64,000 nt of DNA from assembly GCF_000633415.1 (NCBI RefSeq), contig NZ_AYMV01000004.1, positions 1 to 64,000 of the forward strand. Direction: 5' to 3'. Made by a program: the position numbers and the translations under genes. The stretch comes from Leucobacter sp. PH1c. GTDB taxonomy: Bacteria > Actinomycetota > Actinomycetes > Actinomycetales > Microbacteriaceae. This document shows positions 51,312-61,690 of the stretch, piece after piece; position 1 is the first letter of the stretch, and the number at the start of each line of letters is the position of its first letter. Below the pieces are notes generated by a model that searched no databases, was not told the DNA's origin, and was given only the letters and a program-made list of their open reading frames with translations.

Positions 51312-52172
51312 CTATGTTGCCACGTTGTGATGCTTTTTGTCGCGTCCCGGGGCGAAATAGGCCGCGGGGGTCACCCCGAGCACCGAGCGGAAGTGCGCGA
51401 TGAACGTGCTCGCGCTCGCGTAGCCGAGCGTGCGCGCGGTTGCCACGACGGGCTGCCCGGAGCCGAGCGGCACGAGTGACGCCCGCACGCGCGCCCGAAT
51501 GCGCCACTGCGTCACGGAGAGCCCAGTCTCGGCGGCAAAGGCGCGGGAGAGCTCGCGCGCGGGCAGCCCCACGCGATCGGCCCATGCGGCGGTGGAGTCC
51601 GCGGCGGCCAGATCCGCGAGCACCCCCTCCGCGACATGCCGCAACCGCGGAGTCTCCGGCATCCGGAGATCGACCTGCGCCGTGGGCGCGGGCACGAGGA
51701 GCTCGATCGCGAGCTCCTGGAGGCGCATCCGCGTGGCGGGCGGCAGCGGGGAGGCCGTGTTGAGCAGCAGCAGCTCGCGCACCGCGGGGAGCAGCTCGAC
51801 CACGACCGGCCCCCGGGGCAGCTGCGGCGCGGCGCCGCGCGCGAAGTAGGTGGCGTGGAGCACGGTGTCGGCCGACACCTCGATCGCGTGCGGCTGCCCG
51901 GCGGGGAGCCAGACCGCACGGTGCGCAGGGACCGTCCAGAGCTGATCCCCCGCGGCCACGCGCATCACTCCCGAGGTGCTCCAGACGAGCTCGTCCCGCG
52001 CGTGGCGCGCCTCGGCCCAGCTTCGGGTCCGGTGCGCGGTGTGGCGCTCCGTCGTGAAGAGGAATCCCCGGATCCGGTCGCCCGGGTGAGCCGGAGGCCT
52101 CGGGGCCACGGCCCCCGTCGCTCGAATCGCTGCGTCCACGTGGCCAGCGTAGCGAGCGGCCCCGGGCGGCAC
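51312..52172 (-). CDS. AraC family transcriptional regulator
   Basis: A 286-residue regulator. An N-terminal cupin-like sensor ('LWTVPAHRAVWLPAGQPHAIEVS') is followed by a C-terminal AraC HTH (about 185-280, 'ATARTLGYASASTFIAHFRSVLGVTPAAY'). The cupin-type sensor is common in regulators of metabolite and siderophore-linked genes. It lies just upstream of the iron operon on the same strand and may control it (inference). Its start is uncertain: GTG 52172 or GTG 52139, neither with a strong ribosome site. Divergent from a TetR gene. Confidence 0.85.
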   Translation of the reverse strand: MPPGAARYAGHVDAAIRATGAVAPRPPAHPGDRIRGFLFTTERHTAHRTRSWAEARHARDELVWSTSGVMRVAAGDQLWTVPAHRAVWLPAGQPHAIEVSADTVLHATYFARGAAPQLPRGPVVVELLPAVRELLLLNTASPLPPATRMRLQELAIELLVPAPTAQVDLRMPETPRLRHVAEGVLADLAAADSTAAWADRVGLPARELSRAFAAETGLSVTQWRIRARVRASLVPLGSGQPVVATARTLGYASASTFIAHFRSVLGVTPAAYFAPGRDKKHHNVAT

Positions 52173-52188
52173 AGGATCCGGCGAGCTT

Positions 52189-52221
52189 TTGCACTTTCAG
52201 CTTGATCGTGCATAATTGCAC
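52189..52221 (+). promoter_or_regulatory. Promoter and operator of the DHA2-linked tetR gene
   Basis: TTGCAC (52189-52194) and CATAAT (52211-52216) are 16 bases apart. The perfect palindrome gtgca-taat-tgcac (52208-52221) covers the -10 box. Repeat half-sites ttgcactt occur at 52189 and 52217, with agtgca at 52234. The ATG follows the -10 box by eight bases, so the mRNA may be leaderless and autorepressed. Confidence 0.6.
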
Positions 52222-52224
52222 TTC

Positions 52225-52866
52225 ATGAGCGATAGTGCATCGAATTCCGGCCGGGCGGCACGTATGCGGCGCACCCGGATCGCGATCACGGAGCACGCGC
52301 GGAAGCTCACGGCCGAGCACGGCCTCGCCGGCTTCACGATCGAGGACGTCTGTGAGCCCGCAGGGATCTCGCGCCGCACCTTCTTCAACTACTTCCCCTC
52401 GAAGGAGGCCGCGGTGATCGGCTCCCCCGCCGACCCGTTCGAGAGCGAGGCCGTGCAGCGCTTCGCCGCGGCGGGCGCGCGAGACGGCCGCATCAGCCCC
52501 ACGCTGCTCGACGAGATGGTCGAGGTCGCGATCGAGATGATGGACGAGGTCTTCGACGTCGCCGGCACGATCACGCACGTCAACGCGATCGTCGCCCGCG
52601 AGCCCGAGTTCATGGAGAAGTTCATGCAGGACTCGGAGGAGGTGCACCAGCGGTTCACGGCCCTCGTCGAGGAGCGCGAGGGCCTCGCCCCCGGCGACCC
52701 TCGGGCGGCGATCGCGATCCAGCTCCTCGGCGGGTTGCTCCACCACGCCGCGCACGCGTTCTTCGGCCGCAACGCGACGGGCAGCATCGGCCCCGAGCTG
52801 CGGCGAGCGCTCGCCCTCGGCCGAGAGCTCTTCACGGGCTCCGCATCGCGGGAGGCGGGCGCATGA
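52225..52866 (+). CDS. TetR family transcriptional regulator
   Basis: A 213-residue TetR regulator. The HTH is at about residues 15-60 ('RIAITEHARKLTAEHGLAGFTIEDVCEPAGISRRTFFNYFPSKEAAV'). The C-terminal helical domain is typical of drug-pump repressors. It precedes a DHA2 efflux gene by 150 bp, so it probably controls that pump as well as its own strong promoter. Start is ATG 52225, over a near-TTG alternative at 52216. Confidence 0.9.
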   Translation: MSDSASNSGRAARMRRTRIAITEHARKLTAEHGLAGFTIEDVCEPAGISRRTFFNYFPSKEAAVIGSPADPFESEAVQRFAAAGARDGRISPTLLDEMVEVAIEMMDEVFDVAGTITHVNAIVAREPEFMEKFMQDSEEVHQRFTALVEEREGLAPGDPRAAIAIQLLGGLLHHAAHAFFGRNATGSIGPELRRALALGRELFTGSASREAGA

Positions 52867-52874
52867 CTCGGTAG

Positions 52875-54665
<1,791 letters not shown>

Positions 54666-54690
54666 TCGCGCGCGATCGCGCGCCTCGGTT

Positions 54691-54726
54691 CGGGCCTGCC
54701 CTCCCCGCAGCGGGAGGGCAGGCCCG
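54691..54726 (+). terminator. Intrinsic terminator after DHA2 gene
   Basis: A 15-bp perfect stem: cgggcctgccctccc (54691-54705) with gggagggcaggcccg (54712-54726), loop cgcagc. No U-tract. Confidence 0.75.
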
Positions 54727-54750
54727 AGCCGTGCGCGGGGCCCGGCCGAG

Positions 54751-54756
54751 TAGACT
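54751..54756 (+). promoter_or_regulatory. -10 box of leaderless MFS gene
   Basis: TAGACT, six bases, then GTG 54763. Confidence 0.55.
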
Positions 54757-54762
54757 CGTGGG

Positions 54763-55953
54763 GTGACTGCCCCCTCCCGCGCCCGCCTCCCCTTCGAGGT
54801 CTGGGCGCTCGTCGCCGGTGGCTTCACCGTCGCCCTCGGCTACGGCGTCGTGGCCCCCGCGATCCCCCAGTTCGCCCTCGAATTCGGCGTCTCGACCTTC
54901 GCCGCCTCGGCGATCGTGAGCGCGTTCGCGTTCATGCGCCTCGTCTCGGCTCCGCTCGCGGGCTGGCTCGTCGGCCGCTTCGGCGAGCGGCGGAGCTATA
55001 CCGCAGGCATCCTCATCGTCGCCGGCTCGACGGGAGCCGCCGCGCTCGCGGCCGACTACACGCAGTTCGTCGTGCTGCGCGGCCTGGGCGGGATCGGCTC
55101 GACCATGTTCACCGTCGCCTCGACCGCGCTCCTCATCAAGGTCAGCCCACCGCAGGCACGCGGCCGGGTGGCGAGCCTCAACGCGGCGGGGTTCCTCCTC
55201 GGCGGCCTCCTCGGCCCCGTCTTCGGCGGCCTGGTCGCGGGCTTCGGCCTGCGCGCGCCGTTCGTCTTCTACTTCCTCACCCTCATCGCGGCGGCGATCG
55301 TCGTCACGATCGCGCTGCGCCGCTCGCGAGCTGCCGGCAGCCCGAGCGAGGACAGCGGGGCCGTCCCCGCGATGACGCTCCGCGCGGCCCTCGGCGTGCC
55401 CCAGTACCGCACGCTGCTGCTGTCGGTGTTCGCGTTCGGATGGACCTCGTTCGGGGTGCGAGTCTCGGTGATCCCGATCTTCATCGCCGTCGCGTTCCAG
55501 GGCGACGCGGCGACGGCGGCCTGGATCCTCGCAGCCTACGCCGCGGGCAACGCGATCCTCATCTTCCCCTCCGGCCGCTGGAACGACACCGTGGGGCGCA
55601 AGCCGATGCTCATCATCGGGATGCTCACGCTCGCCGCGACCTACGCGGTCTTCCCCGCGTCGCCGACGCTGTGGGTGGCCGCGGCGCTGATGTTCGTCGC
55701 GGGCGCCGGCTCCGCGCTCGTCAATCCCGGGCAGCAGGCCGTGCTCGCCGACGTGCTCGCCCAGCGCCGCGGCGGCAACGTGGTCGCCGCCTACTCGATG
55801 ACGAGCGACCTCGGCGGAGTGCTCGGCCCGCTCGTCGCGGGCGCCATCGTCGACTGGGCCGGCTTCGGCTGGGCGTTCGCGGTCACGGCCGCGCTCGTGG
55901 CGGTCGCGGGGATCGCGTGGACGCTCGTGCCCGACTCGCGCCGCCTCGCCTAG
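54763..55953 (+). CDS. MFS transporter (DHA1 type)
   Basis: A 396-residue protein with 12 predicted helices. Motif A appears as 'GWLVGRFGERRSYTAG', and 'VVAPAIPQFALEFGVS' is the helix 1 start common to drug exporters. Start is GTG 54763; TAGACT six bases upstream suggests a leaderless mRNA and no ribosome site is seen. It is convergent with def, and their stop codons overlap by four bases (ctag, 55950-55953). Substrate unknown. Confidence 0.88.
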   Translation: MTAPSRARLPFEVWALVAGGFTVALGYGVVAPAIPQFALEFGVSTFAASAIVSAFAFMRLVSAPLAGWLVGRFGERRSYTAGILIVAGSTGAAALAADYTQFVVLRGLGGIGSTMFTVASTALLIKVSPPQARGRVASLNAAGFLLGGLLGPVFGGLVAGFGLRAPFVFYFLTLIAAAIVVTIALRRSRAAGSPSEDSGAVPAMTLRAALGVPQYRTLLLSVFAFGWTSFGVRVSVIPIFIAVAFQGDAATAAWILAAYAAGNAILIFPSGRWNDTVGRKPMLIIGMLTLAATYAVFPASPTLWVAAALMFVAGAGSALVNPGQQAVLADVLAQRRGGNVVAAYSMTSDLGGVLGPLVAGAIVDWAGFGWAFAVTAALVAVAGIAWTLVPDSRRLA

Positions 55954-56513
55954 CCCTCCAGGTCGTCGACGCCGGGCAGCCAGCTCAGGCCGGGGCGGCC
56001 CCAACCGTTCTTCCGCTGCGCCTTCTGCGCGCCCCGGTTCTCGGGGTGCACGAGCCGGTCGACGTAGAGCAGCCCGTTCAGGTGGTCGAACTCGTGCTGC
56101 AGGATGCGGGCGAACCAGCCGCTCGCCTGGATCTCAAAGGGCTTCCCGTCGATGTCCTGGGCGCGCAGCAGGGCGCGCGGCGAGCGGCGGAGCGCGAAGC
56201 GCTCGCCGGGGAACGACAGGCACCCCTCGACCTCGTCCTCGTCCGGGAGACCCGGCTCGAGCGGCGCGATCCACAGCTCGGGGTTGATGGCGACGCCCTG
56301 CGCGGGCGCTTCGTCCTGGTCCTCGTACATCCAGACGAACACGCGCTTCCCCACGCCCACCTGGGGAGCGGCGAGCCCCACGCCCGGAGCCGCGACGGTC
56401 GTCTCGAACATGTCGTCGACGAGGGTGCGGAGCTCCGCATCGAACTCGGTCACGGGCTCGGCGGGGCGGTGGAGAACGGGTTCACCGGAGATCACGATGG
56501 GAAGAACAGCCAT
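55950..56513 (-). CDS. def: Peptide deformylase
   Basis: A 187-residue metalloenzyme that removes the N-formyl group from new proteins. The three family motifs are present: 'GVGLAAPQVGV', 'EGCLSFPGER' (metal Cys) and 'QHEFDHLNGLLYVD' (HExxH). Length is normal. Start ATG 56513, with TACACT seven bases upstream and no ribosome site, points to a leaderless mRNA. It is divergent from orn and convergent with an MFS gene. Confidence 0.96.
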   Translation of the reverse strand: MAVLPIVISGEPVLHRPAEPVTEFDAELRTLVDDMFETTVAAPGVGLAAPQVGVGKRVFVWMYEDQDEAPAQGVAINPELWIAPLEPGLPDEDEVEGCLSFPGERFALRRSPRALLRAQDIDGKPFEIQASGWFARILQHEFDHLNGLLYVDRLVHPENRGAQKAQRKNGWGRPGLSWLPGVDDLEG

Positions 56514-56520
56514 GCAGGCC

Positions 56521-56526
56521 AGTGTA
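56521..56526 (-). promoter_or_regulatory. -10 box of leaderless def
   Basis: TACACT on the minus strand, seven bases before ATG 56513. Confidence 0.45.
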
Positions 56527-56618
56527 TTGCGTCGCCGAGGCCCGTCCGCTCCTACCGCCGATAGACTGGGGAGGTTGCGGCACGCACCGGCCGCGATCCG
56601 GATCGAGAGGACCCCGCC

Positions 56619-57257
56619 ATGTCGAATACCCCCGCCGAGCAGATCGTCTGGATCGACTGCGAGATGACGGGCCTCGACGTGGACCGCGACGGTCTGTGCG
56701 AGATCGCGGTGATCGTCACCGACTTCGATCTCGTACCGCTCGATCCGGGCTTCGAGATCGTCATCAACCCGGGCGAGGACGCGCTCGCGAACATGAACGA
56801 CTTCGTGCGCTCGATGCACGAGAGCTCCGGGCTGCTGCCCCGCATCGCCGAGGGCGCCTCCCTCGCCGAGGCCGAGGAGCAGGTGATCGCCTATCTGCGC
56901 CGCTTCGTCACGGCGGGCCGCCGGCCGCTCGTGGCGGGGAACACGATCGGCATGGACCGCCGCTTCATCGCGAAGTACCTGCCGACGCTCGAGGAGCGCC
57001 TCCACTACCGCAGCGTCGACGTCTCCACGATCAAGGAGCTGAGCCGCCGCTGGTACCCGGCCGCGTACTTCGGCGCCCCGGAGAAGCGCGGCGGACACCG
57101 CGCACTCGCCGACATCGCCGAGTCGATCCAGGAGCTCGCCTACTTCCGCGACGCGGTGATGGTGGCGCAGCCCGGCCCGGACAAGGCCGGCGCGCAGCAG
57201 ATCTCCGAGGCCGCAGTCGCCCGCTTCGCCGATCTCATCTCGGGCCCCGCAGAGTAA
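56619..57257 (+). CDS. orn: Oligoribonuclease
   Basis: A 212-residue DEDDh 3'-5' exonuclease that degrades two- to five-nucleotide RNAs, including the pGpG from c-di-GMP turnover. 'IVWIDCEMTGLD' carries the first Asp/Glu pair, and the later DEDD residues and the His/Asp of 'GGHRALADIAESI' are present. Length is normal for the actinobacterial form. It starts at ATG 56619 after GAGAGGA. It is about 180 bp upstream of a GGDEF-EAL gene, a functional link through c-di-GMP. Confidence 0.95.
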   Translation: MSNTPAEQIVWIDCEMTGLDVDRDGLCEIAVIVTDFDLVPLDPGFEIVINPGEDALANMNDFVRSMHESSGLLPRIAEGASLAEAEEQVIAYLRRFVTAGRRPLVAGNTIGMDRRFIAKYLPTLEERLHYRSVDVSTIKELSRRWYPAAYFGAPEKRGGHRALADIAESIQELAYFRDAVMVAQPGPDKAGAQQISEAAVARFADLISGPAE

Positions 57258-57440
57258 ACCACGCAGCTTCTGGCGGATCGTTCCCGCTCGGGTCGCACCG
57301 CCCGCTCGAATGGGGGTTGCGCTCCGCGTGTCGCAGCTGGCATACATGGCATAATTGTCCGAGTTAGGCTGCTGCACTTCACGTCGAACGCATCACGTGT
57401 CATCGCCGCGTCACGGGGAGAACGGTCAGTGGGGAGACGC

Positions 57441-59777
57441 ATGGGCGCGATGAAGCGAGAGACCACGTTCATGGCGGCGTTCGCCGCCTTCGCGATCGGC
57501 ACGGCCATCTGCGCCGTCACCCAACTCCCCGGTGCCTCCCCCGAGTCCTGGACGCTCGTCATCACGGTGCTCGTCGGCGTCATCGTCTGCAGCCCGCTGC
57601 AGTTCCACGTCGGCCGGTCCTCGATGTTCCCGCTCGTCGGCGTCTCGGTGGTGATGCTCGCGATCCCGCCGTTCGAGCCCCGGCCGTGGCTCAGCGTCTG
57701 CACCTGGGTCATCGGGCTCGGCATCGCGCAGCTCCTCCTCCGCAGGAACCCGCTCCACGCGCTCTACCTCACCGGCCTGAGCGGCTGCGCGGCGATCGCC
57801 TACATGGCGGTCCGCGTCGGCCTCGCAGACCTCGGGCTCTGGAGGGGCCTCGGCGTCGGCGACGGACTCGGGCTCCTGCTCGGCACCGCGGTCTACTACG
57901 CCGTCTTCGTCACGGGCGAGCTGCTGCGCCGCAGCCTGCAGCAGCGCGACGCCAACGTGCTCGCGAGCAGCACGGAGCTGAGCTTCGGCCGCCTCGGCCT
58001 CATCGTGCTCGCGGTCTCGGGCGCGGAGATCGCGATGCGTCTCGTCGACTCCCGCGTGATCCCCTGGCTCGAGCACAACCCGGAGCTCACGCGCGCACCG
58101 TTCGTCGTGCTCCTCACGGCGCTCCTCTGCTACGTGCTCGCCCAGCGCCTGCGCGCGGTCGAGGGGAAGCGGCGCCTCGACGCCGTCGTCGCCGCGGCGA
58201 TCGAGCTGCCTCAGGAGAGCGGGGCGAAGCTCGCCGCGGCCCTCGGCAAGCGGGCCTGCGAGCTCGTGCGCGCTACCCACGCCGAGGTGCGCGACCAGGC
58301 ACCCACGCGCGGGGAGATCGGAGCACGCGTGCGGCTCGAGCCGGGCTGCGAGCAGTTCCTCGTGGCGACGCGGAAGATCGGCGGCACGGCGTTCAGCCGC
58401 GAGGACGAGCGCGCACTCGAATCGCTCGCCCACCTCGCGAACGAGGCGGCGCGGATCCAGCACGAGGTGAACACCCTCGAGCAGCGCGCGAACAGCGATC
58501 CGCTCACGGGGCTTCCCAACTACGGCGCATTCCAGAAAGCGCTCGTCCACGCCAACGAGTTCCGGCTCTACCACGAGGGGATCGCGCTCCTCTTCATCGA
58601 CCTCGACAACTTCAAGCGTCTGAACGACACGCACGGTCACCGCGCGGGCGACGAGCTCCTCCGGGAGATCGCGAAGCGCCTGGAGCGCGCGTCCGGCGGC
58701 GGCGACTTCGTTTCCCGCGTCGGCGGCGACGAGTTCGTCGTGATCCTCACGGGCCTCGTCTCGATCGAGCAGGCGAAGGAGTCGGCCGAGCAGATCATCG
58801 CCGCCGTCGGTGAGCGCATGTTCCTCGAGGGCCAGGACGTGCGCCCCGCGGTGAGTGCCGGGCTCGCCTTCTCCCACCACCGCGAGCTCGACGCCCAGAC
58901 CCTCGTGGAGGACGCCGACCGCACGATGCTGCAGGCCAAGCGCTCCCGGCACGAGAACGGCGGCGCGGGCAACAGCGTGAGCGTCTCCTCGCGCCGCTCC
59001 ACGCGCACCAACGACATCGTCGCGCGCGCGATCGAGAGCCGCAGGCTCACCCTCGCCTATCAGCCGATCGTGCGGCTCGACACGGGCCGCATCTGGGCCT
59101 TCGAGGCGCTCGTGCGCTACGTCGATCCGGAGCTCGGCCCCATCTCGCCGCCCTCGCTCGTGGCCCGCGCGAAGAGCCTGGGCCTCATGAACGAGCTCAC
59201 GCGCCAGGTGATCACGCAGGCGCTCACCGCGGCGAGCGAGTTCCACCGCCTCGACCCGGAGCTCGCCACGATGACGGTGAACCTCGAGCTCACGCAGATC
59301 AGCGAGGACCAGCTCGGCCCGTTCATCCGCGAGGCGGCCGCGGCCCACCCCGAGGTGAACCTCTGTGTGGAGCTCAACGAGCGCTCCCTCCGCGACGTCA
59401 CCGACGAGCTCCGTCGCGACGCCGAGCGGCTGCAGCAGGCCGGGGTGACGATTGCGCTCGACGACTACGGCTCCGACGACTCCTCCGTCGGCGCGCTCGT
59501 GCACTTCCCGATGAACATCCTGAAGATCGACAAGAGCCTCATCAGCAACCTGGGCGACGTCCGCCAGCGGGAGGTCGTCAAGGCGCTCCAGAGCTTCGGC
59601 GACAGCCTGGGCCGCACGACCGTGGTGGAGGGCGTCGAGGACGCCGGCATGGCGGAGGTGCTCGCCGAGCTCGGCGTGCAGAACGCGCAGGGCTACTACT
59701 ACGGCCGCCCGATCCCGGCCGCACTGACGATCGCGCGGATCAAGCGCTGGGGCGTGCGCTCGGTCGTGACGCCGTAG
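57441..59777 (+). CDS. Membrane GGDEF-EAL c-di-GMP protein
   Basis: A 778-residue dual-domain protein. About residues 1-240 form a multi-helix membrane sensor (MASE-like, six to eight helices), followed by a GAF/coiled region. The GGDEF domain has an intact active site (GGDEF at 428-432) with the inhibitory RxxD not clearly present. The EAL domain keeps EAL at 555-557 in 'WAFEALVRYVDP' and 'DDYGSDDSS' with further metal ligands. It may make and/or degrade c-di-GMP. Start ATG 57441 has GGGGA upstream; a GTG at 57429 is possible. orn is just upstream. Confidence 0.93.
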   Translation: MGAMKRETTFMAAFAAFAIGTAICAVTQLPGASPESWTLVITVLVGVIVCSPLQFHVGRSSMFPLVGVSVVMLAIPPFEPRPWLSVCTWVIGLGIAQLLLRRNPLHALYLTGLSGCAAIAYMAVRVGLADLGLWRGLGVGDGLGLLLGTAVYYAVFVTGELLRRSLQQRDANVLASSTELSFGRLGLIVLAVSGAEIAMRLVDSRVIPWLEHNPELTRAPFVVLLTALLCYVLAQRLRAVEGKRRLDAVVAAAIELPQESGAKLAAALGKRACELVRATHAEVRDQAPTRGEIGARVRLEPGCEQFLVATRKIGGTAFSREDERALESLAHLANEAARIQHEVNTLEQRANSDPLTGLPNYGAFQKALVHANEFRLYHEGIALLFIDLDNFKRLNDTHGHRAGDELLREIAKRLERASGGGDFVSRVGGDEFVVILTGLVSIEQAKESAEQIIAAVGERMFLEGQDVRPAVSAGLAFSHHRELDAQTLVEDADRTMLQAKRSRHENGGAGNSVSVSSRRSTRTNDIVARAIESRRLTLAYQPIVRLDTGRIWAFEALVRYVDPELGPISPPSLVARAKSLGLMNELTRQVITQALTAASEFHRLDPELATMTVNLELTQISEDQLGPFIREAAAAHPEVNLCVELNERSLRDVTDELRRDAERLQQAGVTIALDDYGSDDSSVGALVHFPMNILKIDKSLISNLGDVRQREVVKALQSFGDSLGRTTVVEGVEDAGMAEVLAELGVQNAQGYYYGRPIPAALTIARIKRWGVRSVVTP

Positions 59778-59788
59778 GGCGCCGACGC

Positions 59789-60679
59789 CTACTCCCCCGC
59801 GGGCGTGACGTCGACGCCGCCGTTCAGGCGGGCGATGGCCTCGTCGGCGTGGAACTCGGGATCCGGCTCGATGAACGCGTCGACGACGCCCATGAACGCG
59901 AGGGCGGAGACCGACCACGTGTCCGCGTGGCCGCCCTGCACCGCTGCGTCTGTGCCCGGCGCCGCTGCGCCCTCCGCGTCGGACGCGGCGCCGCTCTCCT
60001 CGTCACCGAGGGCGTCGAAGTGCGCCTCGACGAGCGCGGGCACCGTGGCGCGCACGATGCCGAGCCCCTCGATCACCGACGCGGCCGCGATCACGAACGG
60101 CTGGTAGTCGCCGCGGAACATGGGCCGCAGGCGGTAGCCGACGGTGGGGAGGACGTTGCGGTAGAAGCTCTCCATCGTCTCGACGAACGCGAGCTCGCTC
60201 GCCCGGAGCGCGTCGAGCACGCGCGTGCGCGCCTCGCCCTCGGGCCACGACATGATGGTCGTCGACAGCGCGGCATAGGTGCGCCACTTACTCGACGCCG
60301 TGACGACCGTGAAGTTGTACTCGGCCGCCGTGCGGATCACGTCGACGAGCACGCCGCGGCGCCCCTCGGCCGAGCGGAGATCGCCGCTGCGCATGCCGAG
60401 GTACTGCCAGGTGGTGAGGAGCGTCTCCGTGTCCGCGCGGTCGATCTGCGCCTGATTCGCGAGCTGGCAGAACAGCTCGGCGAGGTACGCCTCCGGCGAC
60501 GACCAGATCTGCGCGAACTGCTTCGGCGTTGCGCCGGCGCTCGCGACGAGCTGCTCGACGATCGTGGCGGGAACCCCGAGCGACAGCCCGACGGTCTCGA
60601 CGTGTTCTTCACCGGTGCGGAGGATCCGGGTGCGCACGTCTTCCAGCGGCGATTGGCCTCGGCCGCCTGCCGCACGCAT
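59789..60679 (-). CDS. TetR-like transcriptional regulator
   Basis: A 296-residue protein with an N-terminal TetR-type HTH ('RTRILRTGEEHVETVGLSLGVPATIVEQLVASAGATPKQFAQIWSSPEAYLAELF', shown in excerpt; about residues 16-75). A long helical C-terminal domain follows, and a disordered Ala/Gly/Asp region at about 230-260 ('SGAASDAEGAAAPGTDAAVQ'). Start ATG 60679 follows GGGAGAG; ATG 60709 is a possible longer start. It is convergent with the GGDEF-EAL gene and divergent from the acyltransferase-ThiF operon, its likely target. Confidence 0.78.
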   Translation of the reverse strand: MRAAGGRGQSPLEDVRTRILRTGEEHVETVGLSLGVPATIVEQLVASAGATPKQFAQIWSSPEAYLAELFCQLANQAQIDRADTETLLTTWQYLGMRSGDLRSAEGRRGVLVDVIRTAAEYNFTVVTASSKWRTYAALSTTIMSWPEGEARTRVLDALRASELAFVETMESFYRNVLPTVGYRLRPMFRGDYQPFVIAAASVIEGLGIVRATVPALVEAHFDALGDEESGAASDAEGAAAPGTDAAVQGGHADTWSVSALAFMGVVDAFIEPDPEFHADEAIARLNGGVDVTPAGE

Positions 60680-60919
60680 CCAATTCTCTCCCGGCACCTG
60701 CGCTCCCATCACGACGTCGTTCCTCGCACCATCGTAGCAATCACTCCCGCGCGCGTGGGGGAACATCCGCGCGCATGCAGTTGGGATTCGGCGCGGAGCG
60801 TCGCTGCGGTCGAGCACGGCGGTAGGGCAGAATGAGACGTCAGAGATTTCGCGAGGCTTTCCGAGCTCGCGGATCGCCGTGCGCGCCCTCCCTGCGCCGC
60901 TTCCCGAAGGACTCAGCCG

Positions 60920-61690
60920 TTGTCCCAAATTGACCGTTCCGTGTCGAACCACGATGTCATCCCCGTGCTCGCCTCTCAGGTGTTCGCCGAGCATCCGACC
61001 TCCCGCCTCGCGTGCGGCCTCCTCGCCGTCGATGGCGTGCCGCTCCCCGGTCTCGAAGACGAGTACCTGGCCCACTTCTCCCTGCGCAGACGCGTCTACG
61101 TCGACCAGACCGGCCAGCTCTCGGAGAGCGACATCCTCGAGGACGGCACCGATCGCGACCCCGACGATGCCCGCTCCGCCACCTTCGCCGTCTTCGAGAA
61201 TCACCCCGACGGCGTTCGCGTGCTCGGCGTCTCCCGCCTGATCGTGCGCGGCGAGGACACCCCGCTCCCCGTCGAGGAGTTCTGCCCCGGCTCGTTCCCG
61301 GACGGTCCGCTGTCGCCGCGGAGCGTCGAGGTCTCGCGCATGATCGCGCGGCACGAGACGGCGGTTCTCCAGGACCTCGTGCAGTGGCACCTGTTCACAC
61401 TGATGCTCTCCTACATCGCGAACCACGAGCTCGAGCGTACCTTCGCGATCATCGAGCCCTGGTTCGAGCGCCACCTCAACAGCATCATCTCGATCGAGCG
61501 GATCGGCGAGCCCCTCTACGTCGAGCACTACCTCGACTACAACCTGCCCATCGAGATCAACATCCCCGCGTCCGCCGATCTCACGAACGCCCGTCGCGCC
61601 GGATCGATCGACGAGTACCGCGCCGCAGAGCCCGCGCTCACCTTCCTCGGCCGCGCGCCGCACACCGTGCACCGCGGGGCCGCGGCGTGA
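60920..61690 (+). CDS. LuxI/FeeM-like GNAT acyltransferase
   Basis: A 256-residue GNAT-fold N-acyltransferase of the autoinducer-synthase/N-acyl-amino-acid-synthase type. The family pattern is visible: Arg/Val/Tyr in 'SLRRRVYVDQTG' (56-60), Asp residues at 80-83, 'VRVLGVSRLIV' (Gly103, Arg106) and 'SVEVSRMIA' (Glu137, Arg140). This is the pattern of acyl-homoserine-lactone synthases and FeeM-like enzymes, which join an acyl chain to an amino acid or SAM. The donor and acceptor are unknown. It starts at TTG 60920 with AAGGA upstream and overlaps the ThiF gene by four bases (GTGA). Confidence 0.78.
   Translation: MSQIDRSVSNHDVIPVLASQVFAEHPTSRLACGLLAVDGVPLPGLEDEYLAHFSLRRRVYVDQTGQLSESDILEDGTDRDPDDARSATFAVFENHPDGVRVLGVSRLIVRGEDTPLPVEEFCPGSFPDGPLSPRSVEVSRMIARHETAVLQDLVQWHLFTLMLSYIANHELERTFAIIEPWFERHLNSIISIERIGEPLYVEHYLDYNLPIEINIPASADLTNARRAGSIDEYRAAEPALTFLGRAPHTVHRGAAA

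Noticed and set aside
60920-61690. A simple Rim-type protein N-acetyltransferase
   Set aside because: The E-x-S-R and R-x-x-V-Y patterns fit LuxI/FeeM-type enzymes better than RimI, though substrate remains unproven.
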